This document shows, in pieces, positions 7,681-14,865 of a stretch of 64,000 bases of DNA. This stretch comes from Streptomyces sp. CB03234. GTDB lineage: Bacteria; Actinomycetota; Actinomycetes; Streptomycetales; Streptomycetaceae. The translations under genes and the position numbers were made by a program. The notes under the pieces were generated by a model that saw nothing but the letters and a program-made list of their open reading frames with translations, searched no databases and had not been told where the DNA came from. The DNA lies in assembly GCF_001905885.1 (NCBI RefSeq), contig NZ_LIYH01000006.1, positions 186,001 through 250,000 of the forward strand, read 5' to 3'. Position 1 is the stretch's first letter; each line of letters starts with the position of its first letter.

Positions 7681-9185
7681 CGGGGGGTGCCTTCCGTGGT
7701 GGTGCGTACCGCGTGGCGGAAGCTGCTGAAACGGGCCGCCGACCGGGTCCGGGAGGCGGGGTCGGTGGTGGAGGGGGTCGTGGGGGTGGCGCCGGGGGTG
7801 CCTTCGGGGGTGCCGCCGGGGGTGCCGTCGGGGGTGCCTTCGGGGGTGCCTTCCGGGTGGGCGGCGGCCAGGGTCTGGCCCCGGCGGCGCTTGGGGAGGC
7901 CGCCGGGGGTGGTGGAGGGGGAGGGGGAGGTGGAGGTGACGAAGGGGGGTGACGGGGGGTCGTGGGGCGCGTGGGGCGCATGGGTGTCGCGGGGCGCGCC
8001 GGGCACGGGGGTCGTGCCGGGGGCGTGGGCGGCCGTGTCGCGGGGGCGGGTGATCAGCTCGTGCGGGATCATCACCAGCGCGCCGGTGCCGCCGCGGGCC
8101 GAGGGGCGGAAGGACACGGTCAGCCCGTGCTTGCGGGCCAGGCGGCCGACGACGGCCAGGCCGAGGCGGGTGCCGGACAGGCCGGTCAGGTCGGTCCGTT
8201 CGGCGGTGACGGCGCGTTCGGCGCGGCGCAGCTGGACGTCGCTCATGACCAGGCCGCTGTCCTCGACGGTGACCACGAGCCCGGCCGGGACCTCCTCGAC
8301 GTACACATGGACCTCGGCGGTGGGTGGCGAGAAGTTCGCGGCGTTGTCCAGGAGTTCGGCGAGGGCGTGCATGACGCCCTCGGCCGCGTGCCCGGCGATC
8401 GCCGCGTCGCTGGTGGTGTGGAGCCGTACGCGCTGGTAGCCGCCGATACGGCCCATCGCGCCGCGCAGGATGGACTCCATCACGATCGGCTTGGCCCAGC
8501 GGCGGCCGGAGCGGGCGCCGGTGAGGACGGCGATGGAGTCGGCGAGGCGCCCGGCCTGGGCGGTGCGGTGGTCGAGGTGGAGGAGGTCGGTGAGGACGTC
8601 CTCGTCGGTGTGCCGGTGCTCCATCTCGCGGAGGTCGGCGAGCATGCTGGTGGCGAGGGCCTGCATGCGGCCGGCCGCGTTGGCGCAGGCGGCCACGGCG
8701 GCGGCCCGGTTGGTCTCGCTGCGCGCGGCCTCCGCCCGGGCCCGGTCGGCGTCGGCGCGGGCTTCGGCGGCGGCGCGGTCCGCTTCGGCGCGGGTTTCGG
8801 CGATGGCGCGGTCGGCGTCGGCGCGGGTTTCGGCGATGGCGCGGTCGGCTTCCGCGCGGGTTTCGGCGATGGCGCGGTCCGCCTCCGTCCTCGCGCGGGC
8901 CGCTTCCGCGCGGGCGTCGGCGACCGTCCGGGCGGTGTCGGCGGCGCGGCGCGCGGCCTCGGTGGTGAGCGCGGCGGCCCGGTCGCGCAGGCGGCGGGCG
9001 GTGTCGAGGGCGTACGCGGCGGTGGTGACCGCGGCGGTCAGCAGGACGGCGGCCGCGGCCGAGCCCCACGCCAGCGGGGCCCGCACGGAGCCGGGAGCGA
9101 GGGCCACCGCTCCCGCGCACAGGAGGCCGGTGACGGCCGCCGAGATCAGCAGGGTCGGCGCGACCGGCCGGAGGGAGGGGCGCAA
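7677..9185 (-). CDS. cvnA: Conservon sensor histidine kinase-like protein (CvnA/RarA type)
   Basis: 502 residues from TTG at 9185, preceded by GAGG 9-12 bases upstream. Two membrane helices (about residues 8-28 and 32-55) are followed by a long Ala/Arg/Glu coiled coil made of 11-residue repeats (DRAIAETRAEA type), an H-box-like LLHLDH region, and an HATPase domain with N-box ELLDNAANFSPP. The C-terminal 110 residues are Pro/Thr-rich with five EGTP-type 4-residue repeats. The open frame runs thousands of bases further upstream, antisense to the oxidase gene, which is only a composition effect. It heads a six-gene operon. Conservon kinases are thought to sense an unknown cue and signal through CvnB-D. 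Confidence 0.9.
   Translation of the reverse strand: MRPSLRPVAPTLLISAAVTGLLCAGAVALAPGSVRAPLAWGSAAAAVLLTAAVTTAAYALDTARRLRDRAAALTTEAARRAADTARTVADARAEAARARTEADRAIAETRAEADRAIAETRADADRAIAETRAEADRAAAEARADADRARAEAARSETNRAAAVAACANAAGRMQALATSMLADLREMEHRHTDEDVLTDLLHLDHRTAQAGRLADSIAVLTGARSGRRWAKPIVMESILRGAMGRIGGYQRVRLHTTSDAAIAGHAAEGVMHALAELLDNAANFSPPTAEVHVYVEEVPAGLVVTVEDSGLVMSDVQLRRAERAVTAERTDLTGLSGTRLGLAVVGRLARKHGLTVSFRPSARGGTGALVMIPHELITRPRDTAAHAPGTTPVPGAPRDTHAPHAPHDPPSPPFVTSTSPSPSTTPGGLPKRRRGQTLAAAHPEGTPEGTPDGTPGGTPEGTPGATPTTPSTTDPASRTRSAARFSSFRHAVRTTTEGTPR
7794..7853. repeat. Five 12-bp in-frame repeats in the cvnA tail
   Basis: The 9-base word GGGGGTGCC recurs every 12 bases, at 7794, 7806, 7818, 7830 and 7842, inside the kinase coding region. 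It encodes tetrapeptides of the EGTP/DGTP/GGTP kind on the minus strand. Confidence 0.9.
8789..8887. repeat. Three near-identical 33-bp repeats encoding hendecads in cvnA
   Basis: Units begin at 8789, 8822 and 8855, and share the first 26 bases. Each encodes 11 residues of coiled coil (AIAETRA-E/D-ADR). An 11-residue period is typical of right-handed or straight coiled coils. Confidence 0.88.
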
Positions 9186-9220
9186 ATCGTCAGTCCTCTG
9201 GGCGTGTGGGCATCTGGAGC

Positions 9221-9264
9221 CGTCAATTCCCGAACAATTCCGGGTCACTATAAGAGAATTGACG
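9221..9264. promoter_or_regulatory. Candidate divergent promoter with 9-bp inverted repeat
   Basis: CGTCAATTC (9221-9229) and GAATTGACG (9256-9264) form a perfect inverted repeat with 26 bases between. A TATAGT -10-like hexamer for the conservon lies between them on the minus strand (9252 down to 9247). The region is clearly more A+T-rich than its surroundings. It may be an operator or two divergent -35 regions (TTGACG); assignment is inference. Confidence 0.45.
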
Positions 9265-9362
9265 ATCAGTTTGGGAAGTTCTTGTGTGCTTTCTTTCGGT
9301 TGACGTGGCGGGAGGGCGAGGGCCGGAAGGCCGCCGGGCCTGTCGGGGGGCATCCTGGCCGC

Positions 9363-12197
9363 ATGGGTGATCAGCGGCGGGAGACGGCGGACATCGCGCG
9401 GGCCCTTCGGGACGCCGTGCGCGGCGAGGTGGACTTCGGGGCGGCGGCCCGGGCCCTGCACACCATGGACGCGTCCAACTACCGGCGCGTCCCGGTCGGC
9501 GTCGTCGCCCCGCGCGACGCGGCCGACGTGGCCGCCGCGCTGGCGGTGTGCCGCGAGCACGGTGTGCCGGTCGTGCCGCGCGGGGCGGGGACGTCCATCG
9601 CCGGGCAGGCGACCGGCACCGGCGTCGTGCTCGACTTCACCCGGCACATGCGGGACATCGTCTCGGTGGACCCCGAGGCCCGCACGGCCGTCGTCCAGCC
9701 CGGCGTGGTGCTGGACCGGCTGCGCGGGGCGGCACGTGCGTACGGGCTGACCTTCGGGCCCGACCCCTCCACCCACAGCCGCTGCACGCTGGGGGGCATG
9801 ATCGGCAACAACGCGTGCGGGTCGCACTCCGTGGCGTGGGGCACGACCGCCGACAACGTCGACCGGCTCACGGTCGTGACCTACGGCGGCGCTGAGCTGG
9901 ACCTCGGGTGCGGCGGGCAGGGCGCGCCGGACGGGCTGGCGGACCTCGTCCGCGACCACCTGGCCGCCCTCCGCACCGGTTTCCCGCCGGGCCTTCCCCG
10001 CCGCATCTCCGGCTACGCCCTGGACGCCCTCCTCCCCGAGCGCGGCACCGACCTCGCCCGCGCCTTCTGCGGCAGCGAGGGCACCCTGGCCGTGCTGACC
10101 GAGGCGACGGTACGTCTCGTCGAGTCGCCGCCCGCCCGCGCCCTCGCCATCCTCGGGTACGCCGACGAGGGCGCGGCCGCCGACGCGGCGCCCGGCCTCC
10201 TCCTGTACGGCCCGCTCACCGTGGAGGGCATGGCCGAGGACCTGGTCCGCGACCCGGCCGCCCGCGCCGCGCTGCCCCGGGGCGGCGCCTGGCTCTTCGC
10301 CGAGACGGGCGGCGCGACGCCGGAGGAGGCGGCCGCCCACGCGGCCCGGCTCGTGCGAGCCGCCGATGCCCTGGACGCCACCGTCGTCACCGACCCGGCC
10401 GCCCAGCGTGCCCTGTGGCGGGTCCGCGAGGACGCCGCCGGAACCGCCACCCGCACCGCCGAAGGCGCCGAGGCCTGGCCCGGCTGGGAGGACTGCGCCG
10501 TACCGCCCGCCCGCCTCGGCGCGTACCTCCGCGACTTCCGCGCCCTGCTGGCGCAATCCGGGCTGCGCGGCACGCCCTACGGGCACTTCGGCGACGGCTG
10601 CGTCCACGTCCGTATCGACTTCGACCTGGTCACGGAGGGCGGCGTACGGCGCTTCCGGCGGTTCTCCGAGGACGTCGCCGATCTCGTCGTCGCCCATGGC
10701 GGCTCGCTGTCCGGCGAACACGGCGACGGGCAGGCGCGCGCCGAGCTGCTGCCGAAGATGTACGGGGACGAACTGGTCGCCCTCTTCGGCCGGTTCAAGG
10801 ACCTGTGGGACCCGGCCGGCGGCATGAACCCCGGCATGCTCGCCCGGCCCGCCCGCCTCGACGACAACCTCCGCTTCGACGTGCTGCCGCGCGAGCGCGT
10901 GGACGTCGCCTTCGGCTACCCGCACGACGGCGGGGACTTCGCCACCGCCGTACGGCGCTGTGTCGGCGTCGCCAAGTGCCGGGTGGAAGGACCCAGCCAG
11001 GGCCCGGCGGTGATGTGCCCGTCCTTCCGGGCGACGGGCGAGGAGCAGCACTCGACGCGCGGCCGCGCCCGGCTGCTGCACGAGATGCTCGCCGGCGAGG
11101 TGGTGACGGACGGGTGGCGGTCGGCGGAGGTGCGGGACGCGCTGGACCTGTGCCTGTCGTGCAAGGGCTGCCGCAGCGACTGCCCGGTCGGGGTCGACAT
11201 GGCGACGTACAAGGCGGAGTTCCTGCACCACCACTACGCGGGGCGGCGGCGCCCGGCCGCCCACTACGCCATGGGCCGCCTGCCGCAGTGGCTGCGCCTC
11301 GCCGCGCCCTTCGCCCGGGTCCTCAACGCCGCCGCACGGGTGCCCGTGCTCGCGGCCCTGGCCAAGCGGGTGGCGGGCATCGCGCCGGAGCGGGAGCTGC
11401 CGGAGCCGGCGACGGAGACGTTCCGCCGCTGGTACGCGCGGCGGGGGAACACGGCGGGCGACCTGCTCCTGTGGCCCGACACGTTCACGAACCACCTGTC
11501 CCCGTCCGTGGGCCGCGCGGCCGTCACCGTCCTGGAGGCGGCGGGCCTCACCCCGGCCCTCCCGCCGCACCGGGTGTGCTGCGGGCTCACGTACGTCTCC
11601 ACCGGCCAGCTCGACCGGGCCCGTACCGTCATGCGCCGCACCCTCGACACCATGGCGCCCACCCTGGGCACCCCCGTGGTCGTCCTCGAACCGAGCTGCG
11701 CCGCCGCCCTGCGTACCGACCTGCCCGAGCTGCTCCCCGGCGACCCCCGGGCGCGCCGCCTGGCCGACTCCGTACGCACCTTCGCCGAGGCCCTGGAGGA
11801 GTACGCCCCCGACTGGCGGCCCCCGCGCCTGGACCGGCCGGTCGCCGGCCAGACCCACTGCCACCAGCACGCGGTCCTCGGCGACGCCCCCGACCGCCGG
11901 CTGCGCGCCCGCGCGGGCCTCACCAGCGAGCTGAGCGGCGGCTGCTGCGGCCTGGCGGGGAACTTCGGCTTCGAGCGCGGACACTACGACGTCTCGGTCG
12001 CCTGCGCCGAGGACCAGCTGCTGCCCGCCGTCCGCACGGCGCCACCCGGCACCGAGATCCTCGCGGACGGCTTCTCCTGCCGCACGCAGCTGGACCAGCT
12101 GGCCGGGGTACGGGCCAGGCACCTGGCGGAGGTGCTGGCGGAGGCTCTCCGCCGGGGCGACCCGGCGGAGAGCCCGGAACCCGGACTCAGGGATTGA
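9363..12197 (+). CDS. FAD-linked oxidase fused to Fe-S/CCG reductase domain (glycolate/D-lactate dehydrogenase-like)
   Basis: 944 residues, ATG at 9363. Residues ~40-210 form a PCMH-type FAD domain (VPRGAGTSIAGQ, GNNACGSHS), followed by an FAD-oxidase C-terminal domain ending GDGQARAELLPK. The last third has a 4Fe-4S cluster motif (CLSCKGCRSDCP), then CCG-type domains (HRVCCGL, EPSCAAAL, THCHQHA, GGCCGLAG). This is the layout of large membrane-associated D-2-hydroxyacid dehydrogenases that pass electrons to quinones. Exact substrate (lactate, glycolate, hydroxyglutarate) is not resolved. No ribosome binding site is seen, but CATCCT sits exactly six bases before ATG, suggesting leaderless transcription. 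It overlaps the convergent toxin gene by 11 bases. Confidence 0.9.
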   Translation: MGDQRRETADIARALRDAVRGEVDFGAAARALHTMDASNYRRVPVGVVAPRDAADVAAALAVCREHGVPVVPRGAGTSIAGQATGTGVVLDFTRHMRDIVSVDPEARTAVVQPGVVLDRLRGAARAYGLTFGPDPSTHSRCTLGGMIGNNACGSHSVAWGTTADNVDRLTVVTYGGAELDLGCGGQGAPDGLADLVRDHLAALRTGFPPGLPRRISGYALDALLPERGTDLARAFCGSEGTLAVLTEATVRLVESPPARALAILGYADEGAAADAAPGLLLYGPLTVEGMAEDLVRDPAARAALPRGGAWLFAETGGATPEEAAAHAARLVRAADALDATVVTDPAAQRALWRVREDAAGTATRTAEGAEAWPGWEDCAVPPARLGAYLRDFRALLAQSGLRGTPYGHFGDGCVHVRIDFDLVTEGGVRRFRRFSEDVADLVVAHGGSLSGEHGDGQARAELLPKMYGDELVALFGRFKDLWDPAGGMNPGMLARPARLDDNLRFDVLPRERVDVAFGYPHDGGDFATAVRRCVGVAKCRVEGPSQGPAVMCPSFRATGEEQHSTRGRARLLHEMLAGEVVTDGWRSAEVRDALDLCLSCKGCRSDCPVGVDMATYKAEFLHHHYAGRRRPAAHYAMGRLPQWLRLAAPFARVLNAAARVPVLAALAKRVAGIAPERELPEPATETFRRWYARRGNTAGDLLLWPDTFTNHLSPSVGRAAVTVLEAAGLTPALPPHRVCCGLTYVSTGQLDRARTVMRRTLDTMAPTLGTPVVVLEPSCAAALRTDLPELLPGDPRARRLADSVRTFAEALEEYAPDWRPPRLDRPVAGQTHCHQHAVLGDAPDRRLRARAGLTSELSGGCCGLAGNFGFERGHYDVSVACAEDQLLPAVRTAPPGTEILADGFSCRTQLDQLAGVRARHLAEVLAEALRRGDPAESPEPGLRD

Positions 12198-12567
12198 GGT
12201 CCAGCAGGCGGACGGGGGCGCCCTTCCAGCGGTCGGGTTCCAGCGTGGCGACGACCCCGCCGCTCGGCCGCTCCGGTGTCGGTTCGGCGGCGTGCAGCAC
12301 GTGGGCCATCGACCACGTCTCCTGCTTGGCGACGGCGAGCGCGGCGGGCAGATCCAGCTCCAGCAGAACGATGCCGGGCATGCTCGCGATGTGCTCAGCC
12401 GTACCGGGGCGGCTGCGATCCGCCTCGACGATGGCGCAGGTGGGCGCGTACAGGGACCACGTGGGATCGTTGTGCGCCCAATGGATCAGGACAGATGCCT
12501 TGTGATTGCCCCGGCCGGCCGCCACCAAGGCCGAGTCGTCCATGATGATGTGCGTGCTCTCGTTCAA
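12187..12567 (-). CDS. PIN-like toxin candidate (divergent VapC type)
   Basis: 126 residues from TTG at 12567, whose last two bases begin the TGA of the upstream antitoxin gene (TTGA overlap). The N-terminus HIIMDDSALVAAGRGN has the PIN-like first strand with Asp, and AIVEADR can supply the second acidic residue. The C-terminal part has GGVVATLEPDRW in the position of the usual T-x-D strand, so the active site is less regular than in canonical VapC. An ATG at 12543 is an alternative start. Pairing with a ribbon-helix-helix gene supports a toxin role; nuclease activity is unproven. Confidence 0.65.
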   Translation of the reverse strand: MNESTHIIMDDSALVAAGRGNHKASVLIHWAHNDPTWSLYAPTCAIVEADRSRPGTAEHIASMPGIVLLELDLPAALAVAKQETWSMAHVLHAAEPTPERPSGGVVATLEPDRWKGAPVRLLDLNP

Positions 12568-12821
12568 CGGATGACCGCCTCTGCGATTCGCCGCTTCAGT
12601 TCGGCGACGGTCTCTTCCAGCTCCTCGTCGGTGGGGTCGTAGCCGTTCCACTCGTGCAGGATCCGGCGGGCCTCGTCGGCCTGCGCCTTGCGCTCCTCCG
12701 GGGTGAGGAGGCTCTGGGCGAGGCTGGAGAGGTAGGCGCGCAGCGACATGCCTTCGGCAGCCGCGATGGTCGCGAGCCGGTCGCGGGCCTCGACGGGGAT
12801 CCGGATGTTCGCGTCAGCCAT
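12564..12821 (-). CDS. Ribbon-helix-helix antitoxin candidate
   Basis: 85 residues, ATG at 12821. The start ADANIRIPVEARDRLATIAAAEGMSLRAYL is a typical MetJ/Arc fold: one strand with alternating residues, then two helices that would bind DNA as a dimer. The C-terminal half (TPEERKAQADEARRIL to the end) is acidic/helical and probably wraps the toxin. First gene of a two-gene unit coupled by TTGA; likely autoregulated with its toxin. Confidence 0.8.
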   Translation of the reverse strand: MADANIRIPVEARDRLATIAAAEGMSLRAYLSSLAQSLLTPEERKAQADEARRILHEWNGYDPTDEELEETVAELKRRIAEAVIR

Positions 12822-12851
12822 CGTGACGACCCTTCCCTGTGTCGACGGATA

Positions 12852-12870
12852 CGTACCCGTACCCGTACCC
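12852..12870. repeat. Three CGTACC hexamers in the antitoxin leader
   Basis: CGTACC is repeated head to tail about 31-50 bases upstream of the antitoxin start. Together with the GGTCATGACG region just upstream it could be an operator for the antitoxin; inference. Confidence 0.35.
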
Positions 12871-13032
12871 GTGTCCATCAGCGTCATGACCATACACTCA
12901 CTTTCCGTCGGAGAACGTGCCCTCCGGATTCTTGGTGCGGAATGGGGAACTCCGGTCCCGTACCGTCGGTACGTAGCCCGAACTGATGAATGTGTCGCTG
13001 GAATATGCCCAGCAGGAAGTCCTGAGGTCCTG

Positions 13033-13980
13033 GTGGACGCCACCCCTACCGATGCCCGTACCGCCGACGCCGCCGCCGTCGCGCTGCCCGAGGTTGCCGC
13101 CGCGCATCCCGAGGGCGGTGTCGCGCGGCGGCGGGGCGCGGTCGGGCCGGTGGCGCTGGTGGTCGCCGGGGGGCTGTCGGTGCAGTTCGGGGCGGCCGTC
13201 GCCGTGCTGCTGATGCCGCGCGCCGGTGCCCTCGGGGTGGTCACGCTGCGGCTGGTCCTCGCCGCCGTCGTGCTGCTGGCGCTGTGCCGGCCCCAGGTGC
13301 GGGGGTACACGCGCGCCGACTGGGGGACCGTCGTCGCCTTCGGCGCGGCCATGGCCGGCATGAACGTGCTCTTCTACCAGGCCGCCGACCGTATCCCGCT
13401 GGGCGCGGCCGTCACGCTGGAGGTGCTCGGGCCGCTCGTCCTGTCGGTGATCGCATCACGGCGGCTGGTCAGCGTCGTGTGGGCCGGGCTGGCGCTGGCC
13501 GGGGTGGTGCTGCTGAGCGGGGGCGGGTTCGACCGGCTGGACCCGGTGGGCGCGGTGTTCGCGCTCGCGGCGGGCGTGATGTGGGCGGCGTACATCGTCT
13601 TCAGCGCCCGCACCGGGCGGCGGTTCCCGCAGGCGGACGGGCTGGCGCTCGCGATGGCCGTCGGCGCGGTGCTGAGCCTGCCGCTGGGCGTCGCGGAGGC
13701 CGGGTCCAGGCTGCTGGTGCCGTCGACGGTCGCCCTGGGCCTCGCCGTCGCGCTGATGTCCTCCGTCCTCCCGTACACCCTCGAACTGCTCGCCCTGCGC
13801 CGCCTGCCCGCGCCGACCTTCGCGATCCTCATGAGCCTGGAACCCGCGATCGCGGCGACGGCCGGGTTCCTCGTCCTGCACCAAGCCCTGTCCGTCACCG
13901 ACGCGTTGGCGATAGCGCTGGTCATCGCGGCCAGCATGGGGGCGGTGCGGTCGCAGGTGGCCGGAAAGCCGAAAAAGTAA
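13033..13980 (+). CDS. EamA/DMT-family inner-membrane exporter (RhtA-like)
   Basis: 315 residues from GTG at 13033 with GAGG five to eight bases upstream. After a ~35-residue cytoplasmic N-terminus there are about ten hydrophobic helices in two EamA halves: VALVVAGGLSVQFGAAVAVLL, LVLAAVVLLALC, and so on, ending ALVIAASMGAV. The segment LEVLGPLVLSVIASRR and the second-half ILMSLEPAIAATAGFLVL are typical of RhtA-type threonine/homoserine exporters. Substrate not resolved. The gene is divergent from the toxin-antitoxin pair and is followed within two bases by a palindrome. Confidence 0.88.
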   Translation: MDATPTDARTADAAAVALPEVAAAHPEGGVARRRGAVGPVALVVAGGLSVQFGAAVAVLLMPRAGALGVVTLRLVLAAVVLLALCRPQVRGYTRADWGTVVAFGAAMAGMNVLFYQAADRIPLGAAVTLEVLGPLVLSVIASRRLVSVVWAGLALAGVVLLSGGGFDRLDPVGAVFALAAGVMWAAYIVFSARTGRRFPQADGLALAMAVGAVLSLPLGVAEAGSRLLVPSTVALGLAVALMSSVLPYTLELLALRRLPAPTFAILMSLEPAIAATAGFLVLHQALSVTDALAIALVIAASMGAVRSQVAGKPKK

Positions 13981-13997
13981 AGCAAGCACGCTTGCTT
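13980..13997 (+). promoter_or_regulatory. Perfect palindrome AAGCAAGC-AC-GCTTGCTT, operator or terminator
   Basis: An 8-bp inverted repeat with 2-base centre begins at the EamA stop codon and is followed by GTTTCT. It could terminate EamA. It also has the form of a TetR-family operator and lies about 80 bases before the catabolic operon that ends with its own TetR gene (23559-24152), so it is a good candidate target of that regulator. Confidence 0.55.
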
Positions 13998-14079
13998 GTT
14001 TCTCCGGGCGCTGCCATGCTCCGGGGCACGCACTGCCGTGTCCGTGCCCTGTGCCCCGTGCCGTCGGAGGGAGCGCTCC

Positions 14080-14865
14080 GTGTCCGATGCCCTGCTGGAT
14101 GATCTGCGCGACGAGAGCGAGGAGGTCGACCGGCTGGTCGCAGGCCTGGAACCGGACGGCTGGGCCACGCCCACCCCCGCGCCCCGCTGGACCGTCGCCC
14201 ACCAGATCGCCCACCTGGCGTGGACCGACGACGCGGCCCTGCTCGCCGTCACGGACGCGGACCGGTTCGCGGCGCACGTCGACGAGGCGCTCAAGGCACC
14301 CGACACCTTCGTCGACGACGGGGCGGAGGCAGGCGCCGCCGAACCGCCCGCCAGGCTCCTCGCCCGCTGGCGCGCCGGCCGCTCACGGCTCCTCGACGCC
14401 CTCGCGGCCGCCCCACCAGGGGCCCGTTTCCCCTGGTACGGGCCGCCCATGAGCGCCGCGTCCATGGCGACCGCCCGCCTGATGGAGACCTGGGCGCACG
14501 GCAGGGACGTCGCCGACGCCCTCGGAACAGTGCAGCAGCCCACCGCCCGCCTCCGGCACGTCGCCTGGATCGGCGTCCGGGCCCGGGACTACGCCTACGC
14601 GGTACGGGGCATGGCAGCGCCCGCCGAGCCGTTCCGCGTGGAGCTGACCGCACCCGATGGCAGCCTTTGGGCGTACGGTCCGGAGGACGCCCCCCAGCGG
14701 ATCACCGGCCCCGCCCTGGACTTCTGCCTCCTGGTCACCCAGCGGGCCCACCGCGACGACCTCGCCGTACGGGCGGAGGGCCCCGACGCCGACCGATGGC
14801 TGGACATTGCGCAGGCCTTCGCCGGACCGGCGGGTCCGGGGCGCGGGCCCAAGGGGGCGGCATGA
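14080..14865 (+). CDS. TIGR03084/DinB-like metal-binding protein (maleylpyruvate isomerase superfamily)
   Basis: 261 residues from GTG at 14080, with GGAGGG nine to fourteen bases upstream. The N-terminal four-helix bundle has W-T-V-A-H-Q-I-A-H-L (residues ~36-45) and a later M-E-T-W-A-H-G-R-D (residues ~135-143); the spaced His residues form the expected metal site of the DinB/MDMPI superfamily. Family members in actinobacteria are often mycothiol-dependent; a direct reaction is not known here. First gene of an eight-gene coupled operon: its stop overlaps the next start (ATGA). Confidence 0.8.
   Translation: MSDALLDDLRDESEEVDRLVAGLEPDGWATPTPAPRWTVAHQIAHLAWTDDAALLAVTDADRFAAHVDEALKAPDTFVDDGAEAGAAEPPARLLARWRAGRSRLLDALAAAPPGARFPWYGPPMSAASMATARLMETWAHGRDVADALGTVQQPTARLRHVAWIGVRARDYAYAVRGMAAPAEPFRVELTAPDGSLWAYGPEDAPQRITGPALDFCLLVTQRAHRDDLAVRAEGPDADRWLDIAQAFAGPAGPGRGPKGAA

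Noticed and set aside
7962..9362. Extension of the oxidase frame by 467 codons upstream
   Set aside because: It is antisense to cvnA and lacks any domain; the family start is at 9363.
7677..12122. 1481-codon open frame on the minus strand
   Set aside because: Only the part from 9185 downwards has kinase features; the rest is antisense to the oxidase gene and reflects high G+C third positions.
13980..13997. Pure intrinsic terminator
   Set aside because: Kept as possible, but the short 2-base loop and operator-like symmetry make a regulator site at least as likely.
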